A stretch of 64,000 nt of DNA, taken from contig SCHM01000001.1 of NCBI GenBank assembly GCA_004123355.1, positions 2,658,001 through 2,722,000 on the forward strand. The letters are read 5' to 3'. This DNA comes from Amphirosellinia nigrospora. Taxonomy: Eukaryota; Ascomycota; Sordariomycetes; Xylariales; Xylariaceae. Below, piece after piece: positions 37,186 through 49,575 of this stretch (positions within the stretch are counted from its first letter, which is position 1; each line of letters begins with the position of its first letter). The notes beneath the pieces were generated by a model that saw nothing but the letters and a program-made list of their open reading frames with translations, was not told where the DNA came from and searched no databases. A program made the position numbers and the translations under genes.

Positions 37186-39937
37186 CTTATTTATTGTTTT
37201 TTCTTCATTCTTTTCTTCTCTTTTTGATCTTACTACTATCTATATATCGTCCGTGCTTCTCCGTCCCTCCTATTTTACTTTCAAATCGCCTATATTTACT
37301 TTCTTTTTTTTCGGTCTTCTCGTTTCATTGTCCCTTTACTTTTTCGTTATCCTTTTCCACCTACGCCCCGGGACTTCATTGCTAGGGAAAATCTACAGTT
37401 TTACGGAACTCGACTTCCTAGACTTGATTAACGATAGAAAGTTAATTGATCGCTCAGCTCAACGTAGTTATTCATGTTAAACTCCTCCGTGTTACAATTC
37501 AGGAACCCCTGTATCTCACGATAGCTTGCTCAGATTCCTAAACGCTCAGGCTTACGATCCCCAAACGAGTAATATACATGTATAAGGCAAGGGACCAGCC
37601 CAAGAAGCAGATCAAAACCCTCGTGCAGCAACAAGAATACACACTTACAGTTCATACTTGCGAGCTCCCGGCACTCGGCGGTATCAGTAATGCCGAAATC
37701 GCGGTTCGTGCGGATTAACAACACCTGGTAAGAGGGATTCTCCAATTAAAACGGTCACGAGTTTTCTGTGTTGGTTATTAGAATGACTAGAATTGTTTGC
37801 CTCATTATAGTAGGAACAATAAATAATTCGAATCCCACAATGTTTAACTCTTTACGATTTTTAGGCACTTTGGCAATACTATCGCCACCTTTCATAGGTT
37901 GAGAAAGGGGCTGGGGTCTATGTTTGTGGTTGGGAGTATCTCATAGGTATAGACCTTCGGGTGATAACAGATGCCATACTGTACTCTATAGGTAGCTCAC
38001 ACGAAGGCTCTAACACAGTTTGTGCGGTAAATGATGTTGCAAGAGGAATAGAACAACTCACCGAACAATCTCCGGAAGGGGCACAATATGCACTGTTTCT
38101 CGTACCTCATTGTATCCTCTGCAATAGATATGATAGGTACAGTGTTGTACTGAGCTGCATGACATTGTATATTAGAGTATGTAAACGCATGCGGTCGTGG
38201 TCGAGACCTAGGCTATAACAGCTTGATCAGATCGAATGTTATCCAGTTCTCTTAGATCACCACTGCATTTAATAGATTGTATGATGTGATCTGCTTGCGT
38301 AGCTCCCTACGAAAAAAAATTGTTTAATACTTATTTGGAGTAATGCAAGAGACTCCCTAGGAATCTCGAGGTGCCATCTCCGGATGCATTTCAAAGTCAT
38401 CGGGAGATATCCTCTAAGAAGTGATTTGAAAAGGGGTCTCATTCACCTGTTGACTTAGCATAGTCTAGGAAGAAGCGAAAGTCCTCGGGCCGGGGAAAAG
38501 TTATCCTTCATATATTGACAAAACACGAAGTACTGTGCCATGAAACATACGTACCTACCTGTTCCTTAGACTAGGCGAGAGTGGTGAAGGTTGAAGGAAG
38601 CAGAACAACGCACGTAGAGATCCATATATATGCATAGGTGGAGTATGTAAAGCATAACGAGGGAGATCCTAGAGTCTCTTAAACCTGCCGTGGGCTTTAC
38701 TTACTGCCCCATCAGTTCGTCTGGTCTCGCCCGTCCTTATTCCCCCCTCCCTATTTATTTTCCATCGAGGATCCATAAGAAACACATAGTAGACGGCACT
38801 AATAAGCCGACACGTAGGTCGAAATCGAACGATGCCCAAGACACGACAAACGACTTGAAACAGCCTTCGCCCCTAATACGATGAGAAAGTTTAGACGAAA
38901 GGCGCGCGACGCCACATCGCCATGTATTAGTTCGCTTCTAGACAGACGCAAGAACCGACATATTTCGGGGTCCTGGGAAACTCAATCCTGAGAGCAAGGC
39001 CGGATGGTGCTTTAGCGAGCGTGTAATAGCCGAGAAGTTCTGCGCTTACTGTCAGCTTTAGCTGGTCGACCCCGCGAGGGAGAAGCTGATGGGTCAGCTC
39101 ATCTCCCCTGTTAATCGATGGGCTACAGTGACGGGATACCTGTTGCTTTTTTGGCAGGCGAATTTGAAAATGTTCGGATGAACTCGCATATTTCATCGCC
39201 GGATAGTCTTGCGGGCCAGTTTATCGAACCATTGTTTTGGGGGAGGTCATCCAAGGTTCATTGTTAGTCTTGGAGGCAGTGATGCAGTGTCCGGGATCAA
39301 GTCTCGAGATATAAAGGTTGGATGAACTGATCAAGCCGGGTATCTATCCGAGCAAGACGACCGGGAAGTTCCTCTCACATAGCCGGTTCTCGTCAGGTAC
39401 TTCAGACATTCAGGATGTGTTTTTTTGGGTGGGTTACCACACCATTGTCGTGGTTTAGATCTCTTAGTGCACAATTGACAGATCTAATGTGTTACGGAGA
39501 GATGACAAAGGTGGCGAATAATCAACGCGGACATGGTGGAAAACGGAATATTCCGAGAGGTCAATATATTGTTTCATTTATTCGGTGTGACGATGCGGCG
39601 AGGGCTCTCGAGAAATCGGATCCCTGGATTCTTGACTTGCTGTTGGAGTACAGTTGTACGACTTACCTAGTGTATTATACCTACAGGCGGCAGCGTGGCG
39701 TTGGTTAACGGCGTACTTTCAACACGAGGGCGCTTGAGGGCACGACCTTGTACATCGAATGAAAGTGGTATATGTTGAATATCTGTTACGCGGCTCTAGA
39801 TTCGGCCAAGCTGATCCTAAGAAGCGGGGGTCGAGAGAATACTTCAGCTGCGAAGACTGGCCGTTTTTGTCGGCCTGACGCCTCTCTGTAGGGGAAAATT
39901 CATCATACGACTCACTCGCTTGCGCGCGCTTCTCCCT

Positions 39938-39967
39938 CACACACACACACACACACTCTCTCTCTCT
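39938..39967 (+). repeat. (CA)9(CT)6 compound microsatellite
   Basis: Nine CA units run directly into six CT units in the gene-poor region. There is no associated gene. Confidence 0.9.
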
Positions 39968-42860
39968 CCCCTCTCATCTGATATGTCAAGTACTTGGCTA
40001 ACGCCCAGTAAGATCGGACTCCACCAGGTATCTCTGCTATCGGGGTTGAAGAGGCTACAACCAAAAGCAGGTATGCCAAATAGCCGGCCGGCCTCGATGG
40101 CTATAAGGAATTGTTCTAGAAAACATACTATGTGCAAGTAGGTTAGATAGCTTGTATTAGGACCCCCGGCAAGATCGTTAGAGAAGGAATGGCGCCTACC
40201 AGAGTGCGGCTGCGCGGATCTTTCGGAAATTACTTGGTTGTCAAACTGAAAAATGACAGGGAAAGCCACGTGAAACCTTGGCGATCAGCCACGACCCCAG
40301 GTTATAATTTCAGCGCCGCCAGGCTACAGCTATATAGGTAGGTCCATAGTATTAAGGACAGTACTTGTGTAGGTAGTCGGTGCTATTCTTATCCCAACGA
40401 TGTCAGGCTCTCAAGTTGTCTTGTCCGTAGCGTACAAGTAGGTGTTATGCATGGGTCGTTGGAGGAGGACGATTACACAATCATATGATTGGCCGGCGCC
40501 ACATACTACCCTCACAGGGCTTGCCGTCGGTAAAAGATGCCTCTTCGTAATCATAGGTATTCTTCGGAGATTCTAGAACTCTGATGTCGATAACGCCGAT
40601 TGATCTTATCAACAACGTCGTTGCGGAGTATAGTAGAGACGGCTATACCTAGCGTAAGGAAAATAAGATTACGATAGATCTCTATAAGTACTACTGTAGG
40701 TCGGGACTTGATGCGGATTGGGAGGCTTCTTATTTGGTTAGGCTTATAATTGGCACATCGGCGACAAGAGACGGAACAATTCCACGTGTGTCCTAAGTGG
40801 CCCTTTAACTGAATCAGGCAGCCAGGCCGACTAATGCCCCTCCTATCGCATGGTAGGATTGTCATGAACCTTGTACAATCATGATATGATCTGACTCATC
40901 CCACATCGTATCCAGGCGGCGTGCTGTGTTCCAGCAACCAATGCCCGAACGAGGCTTGCCAGAGTGGCTAGTGTTGTGTAAGTAAGTGGATTGATTGTTA
41001 GGGTTATTGCCCCGTATCATTGAGACATTCCAGTGCGTCTTCTTTGGTAGGTACCTGCGAGAGCGAATGGCTGACAATGCTTGATAGAGGCGCTGCTACT
41101 GATCTGACCGTCGCGTCCTGACTCCGAGTGAGAATACGCGACCGCTCTCGCTTCAGTAAGCCGCATTCTGACAACTTCCGATAATTCCGCTGCCAATGTC
41201 CTGCCAGGACTTGCACTACGACGCGGCATGCGTACCGAAGGACGGAGGGCGTCTCTGGCCCTGCAATTTAAGGCGCCTGCAATGTTCGTCCTCGACGCGG
41301 TAGCATCCCGCCTACTGCGAGCACACCTTGGCAGCCTTCTCACCTCACTCACTCCGTGGTCAAGACCGGGCGATCCGGTTCATGAAAGGTGGTATTCCCA
41401 AGGCCGATCTTGGTAGCATCGTGCGGCGCAAACATGTCCGCGAGTCGTGCGCCCGCCTTTTGGACGATCATTTATCACATTTGTACATAGTCACCGGTTT
41501 GTAAACGGCTACGGCCTCGAGTCATGCTACGCCGTTACTACGACGTCGATGAAAGCTTCGCTCGAGGTTGAAAAGGTTGTAAACAGGGAGAGAAATTTGC
41601 CCCCGTTGTCTCATAATTATTGTAGCAATATAGACCCGAATGTCGGGATGCGCTAATGATATGGTGGCCGATGCAAACTGAGTAGAATACGAAAAGCAAC
41701 TGATTTGAATGTTGTTATCTATTGGAGGAATTTTTCCCCAGTCTCCTCTTCTATGACGAATGACGATTGAAGACCCTTCGCCCCTTTCTCTTATCCTGCT
41801 CCTGAGTGAGTGGTTATTTGTTGTACAGGGCTGAGACAATTGCAACGCTACGTAGCATGATGTCCCCTGCATGCGCCACGGCAGTCAATGCAGATCTTCG
41901 ACCTGAGCAGCAGTGATCTGAGGATAGTAGTGTATAATAGACTGTAGCTTCACCTGTAGGGCCTCTGGTCTCCGAGACATGGCTGTAAAATGCCTAAGCA
42001 TCGATTCCCAAAGAAGATAGGTATATAGTCGTCATATTGAGTGAGCTTGTTTTTAACGGGCGCTGGCTCTACGGTCCGAAGGAATCTAGTGCCGCTCATG
42101 ATGTACCATGTAGGTCTGAAGGATCCAGCACAAAAGCGTTACGTTAAGAGAAAAAACGCTACAACGAGGCGTCGTAAGGGACAGGACTCTAGAGGTCCGA
42201 GCGATATTAAGGAGCATTCTGAGTGGATTTCTCCTTCCGGGATAATGAGACGTACGTTCTCTTACATCATCGGTTCTCTCAACATCTTTTTCTTATTAAC
42301 AGGGAATTCCTGTATTGTGCAATAACGAGTATACAAATAACGGTGATGCAAGGTAAATATTTAGTGTACTATGTAGGAAAGAGGTTAACACTGTGGACAC
42401 GTAAAAGGTCCAGAAACAAATGGAGGCCGTCTTACTTAGAAGCGCAAGTATAGCGGATGGAAGACGAGTTTTTCTTCTTCCCGGTCAATAGATACTTAAT
42501 GATGTAATGTAATGTTCTTCTACCTTGTCAACTATCCACACTTCTCCTCATCTTCATGGGACAGTCAAACTTACACAGTCCTGTATGCAGAGCTGAATAG
42601 TTTCGTTTTTTTACATGCTTCCAAGGTTCTTGCATCTCACAGCCGCCTGTTATAAATATGCACTCGCATGGCCAACCCCTGTTAATTTTTCATCTACGGC
42701 GTAAGCTCTGAGCCAATCACATCGCTTCACTTCCTGGTCAAATCTCTCTACATCTGGCCAATCATAGCCCAACTGAAAACTCCCGATCTGACTTTTTCCG
42801 AACATCTAGGTTACGTACGACTACCGGGAATCTCACCACACCTACTGTACTGTTATGTAT

Positions 42861-42872
42861 GTGTGTGTGTGT
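42861..42872 (+). repeat. (GT)6 microsatellite within ATGT repeats
   Basis: Six GT units flanked on both sides by TATGTATGT. This lies about 40 nt left of the 22-bp palindrome. Confidence 0.8.
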
Positions 42873-42913
42873 ATGTATGTAGTATGCAACACATAGCAGG
42901 TTTCCTACTGCGT

Positions 42914-42935
42914 CAGGTAGGTAGCTACCTACCTG
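42914..42935. repeat. Perfect 22-bp palindrome of TAGG/CCTA units
   Basis: CAGGTAGGTAG is followed directly by its exact reverse complement, with no spacer. It is the longest of many AGGTAGG/CCTACCT words scattered through the gaps of this window. It could extrude a cruciform or bind a dimeric factor; neither is shown here. Confidence 0.85.
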
Positions 42936-45040
42936 CTTTTAACCTGGTTTTCGCAGTTGGTCAGACAGGTTGTTGTCGTAACGAAACGAAACCACCCGAA
43001 ATGAGATTGATTGATTACAAACCAAACGGTTCCCTTGCTTGATACTTAGGTAGTACACGGATATCGCTGCAGCAACCGAAAGAGAACAACTGGTCTAAAG
43101 AAATAAAACATTATGAAATCAACAATAACAATAACAAAACTACCTATCTATTAAACGGTTCCTAGTATTAACCAGGCATGGACAGGGAGCGTTATCCTGC
43201 CTCATCTCATATAGCCGCATGCCTGTTGTGTTATACCCGATAGTGTGCTAGAAAGATTACACTACAGCTAACTGTACGTACCAACTTACCATACAGCACC
43301 CCAACGTCTTTAGGACTCTCAATGCACCCCGCTCACCGACACCGGCTGGCAAAAGGCACAAATATGACATACTAGATAATAGATACGGCAGCTCAAGTGG
43401 AACTCTTCAAGTTGCTTCAGTATTCAGCGCACGGATGTAGGTAGTACCTGGGTGCCATCACGAAGGAACCACCAATACCTGACCGACCTGACATTATACT
43501 TCTCCCGTTATTACTATTGCTATTGGCACAGGGTATACACGACATATCTAGTGTACATAGTGTAGTCTGGCAAGCACCCACCAATCGGGCGCCCTCGACT
43601 CCGGTGGCCCTAGCCAGCTGCTGGCCCAACCGTAGCGCCGCATTTCGCCGGCCAACGACCGTGTCTTCCTTGTCTTCCTTGCCGGGGGGTGCTGCTGGTG
43701 ATACGCTGGTGGTACCTGCATAATCCTGGCTCAGGCTTTCCAGGCCCGCCAGAGCCCAGCCAGACGGGCAGACTAGACGGGAACAAGGGATCCGCTAGGG
43801 CAGGCCTTAGGGGATCCGCTTAGTGTGCAGCCGTAGCGTAGGGTTTGGTACGTACTACCTAGGTAGCGTAGTGTACTGGTAGGGATTGGCGAGTGGGGCG
43901 GCGGATGTGGATCGTGGTGCTTGCTTGGTGCTTGATGCTTGATGCATGGCATCGCCTGCCGGGCCCTGCAGAGCATCTTAGCAGCATCTTAGTATAGCCG
44001 ACTGCACGCGGAGCAGACCTGTCGATGCAACTACACCGATCGCGAAACACCCTAAGCGAATGAGAGGCAATCCCAATTCCCATGCCGCACAACGCGTTCC
44101 TCTCTTTTTAGCCTACTTGTCCGCCGCGCCGCTGCCCTGGCTGTAGCAAACAAGAGTATTCTAACCTTCACCCTGCTCTCACCCTCCTCGCCCTCACCTC
44201 ACCACCCTCGCCCTCACCTCACCACCCTCACACTCACCTTCGTTTTCCCATCCCACCACCCGTCCCTCGCTATCTATCCAACTCCAGTCTCTCGCTGCCA
44301 TTCTTCCCGTCCAAAACCTGGTGTTCTTTGGCCTATTCTTGCGGCCATCGTTTCCTTTCGCTTTAAACCAGGCCCTCCACTCGCTACACAGTCTCAGACT
44401 CACTGCAACTGCTTGCATTCGCCGGCTCCGTCAAAATCGTCATCGTTCGCTTACACGCACCATTAACCGTCGTTACAAAGCCTAAGTCTGAGTCAAAAAG
44501 CTGTCAACTCTGTTGGATGACAAACCCCACGGCCGGAAGAACTACGCTATCCCGGTCATACAGTCGATGCCTTTTGCCGTTGGTCGCCTGCAGCCTGATA
44601 CATGGACATCACTCGCCCTTCCATTCTTGAAACGACAAATCAATTTTGGTCTCGGGCTTATTGCAGAAATCCCGCTTCGCGGAGGTACCAGTGCCTAGTC
44701 TAGAGGCAGTTCAAGCTCTCGGTGCTTTTTTAGGCTCAAGGTTTCAAACGTTGTCAGACACTGGACGTTTCGCTTCAAAAACTTTATACTTGCCGCTTGT
44801 TTCGGTACTAGACAACACCTACACGAGCTGCTGAGCGTAGCTAGCTCACAACGGGCTGCTCGCCCGAACACCGATAACCTTGGGAACCTCGACTATTACT
44901 TAGTCCCAAGTACGTTCTTGGATTGGCTGTTCTTGGACGATTGGACGCTCCTGGGCGAAAAAAAGAGCAGCATTGTCGTGTGATTCTGTGCTTTGTTGCT
45001 CACGTGTCCCGGCTCGCCTGCAGACTTACAGCCAGTTTCT

Positions 45041-46424
45041 ATGGCTTCGTTCATCATGCGTCTCTTTCCCGTCTTCCCAATTGTGCTTGGCCTCACTGCC
45101 CTCCTGGCCACAGCAGCTACCCTCGCTTTGGAGGTGGTTCTCGCATATGGAACTTGGACATCCACATCGCCGGCACGGATATTAGCAGTGATCGCATTCG
45201 TCGCTGAAACGATTGTACTAATTCTCCTCATTACCAAACTTACCAAGTACATACGGGGCACGAACGGTCATCACTCGAGAGACTTGTGGAGTACATGGTT
45301 TGCTTCGGATCTCGTCGTGAACGTGTTGGCCTCAATCGTGTCGGTGGCACTATGATCGTGATAGGTAAAGCAAAAGACCTACCAGAGAATATTGTGAACG
45401 TCCCCTCAATTAATTTGGTCATTGGATCTGCTATTGCACTTGGTGTCGCGTTTACGGGCCAGTTGTTCTTTGCCGTCGTTTATTTTGTCTTCCACCGACT
45501 GCCCGATTCCGAACGGGCGCTCTCTTTACACACGAATGAAGAAGGTCGACTATCACCACAACTTGCAATGCGGGTCAAGTCTGTCCCATACGATCGAACC
45601 AAGCCAGCACTTTCTCAGACCAGGTTGAATAACCGAGACTCGTCGGAATTTTCAAGTCGCCCAGGAACCAGTGGTGGGCGTTCGGCGGTCGAAACTATCA
45701 GCTCGTTTTCTGGTTCTTTTTCGAGTGTAGTGCGTCCTATGGGATCGAAGACCAGGCTGCTCTCACATACCTCGAAACCTGGGCGACGACTGGGCTCTCT
45801 CGACTCGGGTAGTTATCGAGACCGGATTAGCGTGACGGAGGATGGGTTTGACTCATGGGATACATCGTCTGTCGACCCCCGTAATAGACAGATGGTTTTG
45901 GAAACGTCCTCACCAATCCGCGCTCGCTTTTTAGAGACGATCCTGCCAGCCCGACAACTAGCCGGAGCCCTAGTCCTGGATGCCCGTTGGACCTGGAGCC
46001 TCCTCCGAAGCGCGGCCGACGTGATCGAAGTTATAGTCCTGTACCACAGCCTCAACAAGAGCGATTGCCATGCCGCCGGAATCTGAGCTTCACATCCCCT
46101 TTTCCGCTCGGATTCTCCTGGCCCCCACCAGCAGCCACACCAGGGACAGTTGTCGTGGCAGCTCCTAATGCCGGTCAATTCATAACCGGCAAGTCCGTGA
46201 CTCGAATGCGCAGTGGCAGTTTGCCAAACTCGCCAAGCCCTCTCAGTCGACAAGGGAGCTACGAGAGCGTCCGAAAGACACCCAGTCCGAACAACGATCG
46301 TCTGCGAGCCGAGGACGTAGCGGCGGGAAGAGCGCAAGATGACGCCTCCGATCCGGAATGGGTCCTCAACGCCGGTTCCACGACGAGCCTTGCCGCATAT
46401 CAAAGCAAAGGACGGCATAGTTAG
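45041..46424 (+). CDS. Putative multispanning membrane protein with Ser-rich cytosolic tail
   Basis: Not identified. From ATG 45041 (MASFIMRLFPVF) there are hydrophobic helices: FPIVLGLTALLATAATLALE, ILAVIAFVAETIVLILLITK, a third around DLVVNVLASIVSVALMIVIG, and a fourth around NLVIGSAIALGVAFTGQLFF. This is a four-helix arrangement, followed by a long hydrophilic tail rich in Ser, Arg and Pro, with basic PPPKRGRRDR and many potential phosphosites. The frame breaks twice: near 45351 inside the third helix, and at a CC pair 45942-45943 in the tail. Adding one base at each gives 461 residues with all segments in one frame. There are alternative starts in the 5' leader (an in-frame TTG at 44993, and ATG 45056). 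The leader between 44100 and 45040 has small upstream ORFs. I would search it as a fungal-specific membrane protein. Confidence 0.7.
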
Positions 46425-47790
46425 GGCTAGTCCCAGGATCGAGCGCACGGCGGGTGTTGCCCGGGATTGGCCACCAATGGATCCGTGTGGGAGATGATGA
46501 CTTGCATATAAATAATGAGGGATGACTTGACGGGATCTTGGAGAGATCTGCAGTCACCTTGGTATAGAGAAACAAGATCTGTTTGTCTGTGTAAGGCATA
46601 TGGGTCTTTTAGGCGTTCTGGGGATACCACTGTCATTTAGCGTGGCGTTAAGTTCAGATCCTTTCACAGGGACCCTGTTTGTGTGATGACTTCAGTCTAC
46701 AAAGACGCAGAGAAATCATACAAACTAGCAAAACTAGGCGGGAAACCAAAAGAGTAAAATATAGAAAATACAAAAAAGTTACAAGCAGACTGTCTTCATA
46801 ACCTACCCGATAATTCGGTCTCTAAAAACCAGCAAGTACCTCAGTATGCGGCCCTAGATAAGCTCTAAGCTACCTGCCCAAGCTTATATAATCCTACCTA
46901 GGTACTCGACTCTATGTGTTTCTTTGGAAGTGGAATTTATAGTTTACATGGAGGGACATTCATGCCGCCCGCAGAGCGACCCAGAAGCCACAATGAGCAA
47001 TGAGGAAACGCATCGAGCGCCCATTGTGTGTTGCAGTGAATGCAGAAGCTCGCCCTGTTTGCTACTAGTAGTATGCAGGTGTCGGATAGGTGCAGAAGAC
47101 GACTTGATTGGAAGGTAATGGCTGTAGGGCGCCGTGACGCACCATCTGGAGGCGTCGGCTGGATTTTTATTGGAAGTTGAGGCATAATAAGCTAATAAGG
47201 CGAGGTAGGTTCTAACATGTTCTTACGTGTAAGAACATAAGAACATAGAACATAGGGCGATGGAAACTTCAAGGTTGTATGCTAACTTAGCTCCCCCACC
47301 TGCCTGCCTATGAAGTTAGGTGCCTATTCAATGTCGAGGTTACCAGCATTCACCAACACACGCACGTCCTGCGGGGGTTCGTCATTGGTCCAATGGACCC
47401 AATGAGGGGTGCCCACTGCCGGCGCAACACATCATTGAGCTGCTACCTGAAATCCATAATCCATAATTCATGATGTAGGTACCTGAACCTTTGCCATAGC
47501 CGTTAGGTACATAGTATAAGGTGCGCCTACTTACCTCCTACCCATCCACCTTAGGTACTGCTACCACCCTTGCGCCCTTGGCTTCCCTTCCAGCTAAGGT
47601 TGTGACTGGTTTTAGGTAGAGCATTTTCAACAGCTATTTATTGTGCACTACCACCACAACCGCTGCCACCACTACCAAGCTCACTCGCTAACTTCACGAT
47701 CACCTGGTCCAACTCACCCATCCGCCAGCGTCCTCCCTCCCCAGACCCGTCACCGCCGCAGCTGTCGTCAAGCTGCAACCGTCTACCAAC
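46425..47790. other. Intergenic region with inverted repeat
   Basis: Two plus-strand genes flank it, so it holds the 3' UTR of the membrane-protein gene and the promoter and 5' leader of RAD23 (about 47540-47790, C/A-rich just before the start codon). Apart from the inverted repeat at 47217-47238 and several TAGGTACCT words, I see no gene. Confidence 0.55.
47217..47238. repeat. Inverted repeat, 10-bp arms, 2-nt centre
   Basis: ATGTTCTTAC and GTAAGAACAT surround a GT centre. Further copies of AAGAACAT/AGAACATAG follow directly, so the right arm is also part of a short direct repeat (to about 47255). It could be a binding site or a chance duplication. Confidence 0.7.
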
Positions 47791-49575
47791 ATGAAGATCA
47801 CATTTCGGGTATGCTGCACACGCCCGAGCCTCACACTGCGGGTTACTGCGGGCGGTGGGTTGCGGGTTGCGGGGAGTCCAAGTAGGAGTGGGAGTGGGAG
47901 TGGAAGTGGGAGTCGTCATCAGGCTGCACTGCACTGCACGCAGCTTGTTGGGGCTCTGCCTGCGACAATCCGCACCCGCCGCCTTGCCTTGCCCTACCCG
48001 TTCCCCTCTGAATTGTGTTGCTAACGGGCCCTGTTGTGTTAGGATCTCAAACAGAATAAGTTCGCCATCGATGTCGAGCCCACCGACCTTGTATGTTGCC
48101 ATAGTCTTGCTCTCGCTCTTGCTCTTACGGCATCCCACCACCAACACCCCACCACTTGTCACTTACCTCCTTGCCCAACCGAACCCACAACATCCCTCCT
48201 CAGCATTAGCTTGGGAGAAGTGAGTTTCTAACAAGGCGGTGATAGGTTTCTACGGTGAAGGAGAAGATCCAGGCCGAGAAGGGTTCCGATTTCAATGCGA
48301 AGGCGCTGAAACTCATCTATTCTGGTATGCTCCCAACACCAACGACTGGGACCTGTGTATAGCATGGTTTGTTGCGGCTGCTGACGTGGGCATAGGAAAA
48401 ATCCTCAAAGATGAAGAGAAGGTCGAAACCTATAAGATCGAGGAGAAGGGGTTCGTGGTCTGTATGGTGAACAAGGTGCGGATGAAAACTTCAATATCTC
48501 TGGATTTGTTGCTGAACTCGGTCATAGCCCAAAGCCACCCCTGCTGCTGCTGCTTCTACGAGTGCTGTTCCCGAAACGCCTGCGCGCGCTGTCACATCGA
48601 CGCCGGCCGCCCCAGCTGCGCCCTCTCACACGTCCGGCTCGGCCACAGCCGGTACTGCACCCCCTGCCACACCATCTCCTGCTGGTGCCAGGCTGCTACC
48701 TCAGGCCAGGGTATCAGCGACAACTCAATGGCGATGGGCGCTGAACGGGCTGGTGTCATTGCCAACATGGAAGCCATGGGATTCGAACGTTCCCAGATAG
48801 AAGCGGCACTCCGCGCTGCGTTTTTCAACCCGGATCGTGCAGTCGAGTATCTATTGAATGTGAGCGTGACCGAGACGCTGTATAGCTCCGAGCAGACAAG
48901 CTGATTTGATAGGGTATTCCCGAGAGTGCTCGACAACCTGCACAGCAATCCGCGCCAGCATCGAATGCTCCTGCCGCTGCCGTGCCGAACCCAGCTCCTG
49001 CTGGACAGCCTGCTGAGGGGGCACCCAAGGGATTTTGTAAACCTCTTCGACCTCGCAGCCCAAGCCCAAAGCCAGGGCGGGAGCCGCGGTGGAAGTGGTG
49101 GCGCAGGACAGGCCGCTGGCGCCAATCCCACGGCTAGGGACCTCGGAAATCTTGACTTCTTGCGTAACAACCCCCAGTTTCAGCAACTTCGACAGGTAGT
49201 CCAACAGCAGCCGCAAATGCTCGAGCCTATTCTGCAACAGCTCGGCGCCGGAAACCCTCAACTCGCACAACTCATTTCTCAGAACCCGGACCAATTTCTA
49301 CAACTACTTGGAGAGGATAACGATGACGATGCGCCGCTCCCCCTGGCGCCCAGGCTATTAGTGTAACCGAGGAAGAGCGTGATGCCTTGAGAGAGTGAGT
49401 CACCTGCACAGGTCTTCGTGTTGTGCAGTCTACGCTAACATGTTGCTAGTTATGTCGACTTGGCTTCGACCGAGATGCGGCTATCCAAGCATATTTTGCT
49501 TGTGATAAAAACGAAGAGCTAGCCGCCAACTTCCTCTTCGATCAGCCGGAGGACGATGAGCCGCCAGAGCACTAA
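47791..49575 (+). CDS. RAD23: UV excision repair and proteasome-shuttle protein Rad23
   Basis: Delivers ubiquitinated proteins to the proteasome and stabilises the Rad4/XPC damage sensor. Seven exons: 47791-47808, 48043-48090, 48246-48324, 48396-48475, 48528-48859, 48913-49394, 49450-49575. The UBL domain (residues 1-75) spans the first four exons: MKITFR, then [16 protein letters not shown], then [13 protein letters not shown], then [20 protein letters not shown]. An Ala/Pro/Thr linker, UBA1 ([20 protein letters not shown]), the Rad4-binding XPC domain ([20 protein letters not shown]) and UBA2 ([20 protein letters not shown]) follow. Four apparent indels: GG 48691-48692 (one base short), G3 49029-49031 (one extra), C5 49339-49343 (one short), and at 49389 (one short). 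Corrected, the exons sum to 389 codons. Exon 1 is only 18 nt and its intron is 234 nt. The order UBL-UBA-XPCB-UBA makes the call secure. Confidence 0.93.

Larger units (their letters stand above)
35232..45040. other. Largest gene-poor region (9.8 kb)
   Basis: No recognisable protein gene on either strand. Frames are short (up to ~117 codons) and none has family sequence or coherent splice logic. The block holds a tRNA-like element, microsatellites, a 22-bp palindrome and, at 43800-44500, G+C-rich promoter-like DNA leading to the membrane-protein gene. A 20-nt unit based on TCGCCCTCACCTCACCACCC is repeated in tandem at 44188-44227. The stretch 35900-43400 is comparatively A+T-rich and could be mutated transposon sequence, but I cannot show that without a search. 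Confidence 0.5.

Noticed and set aside
45813-46448. 211-codon minus-strand frame
   Set aside because: Antisense to the tail of the membrane-protein gene; no family likeness.
47638-48162. 174-codon minus-strand frame
   Set aside because: Covers the RAD23 leader, exon 1 and long intron 1 in antisense, with low-complexity Thr/Pro/Gly content.
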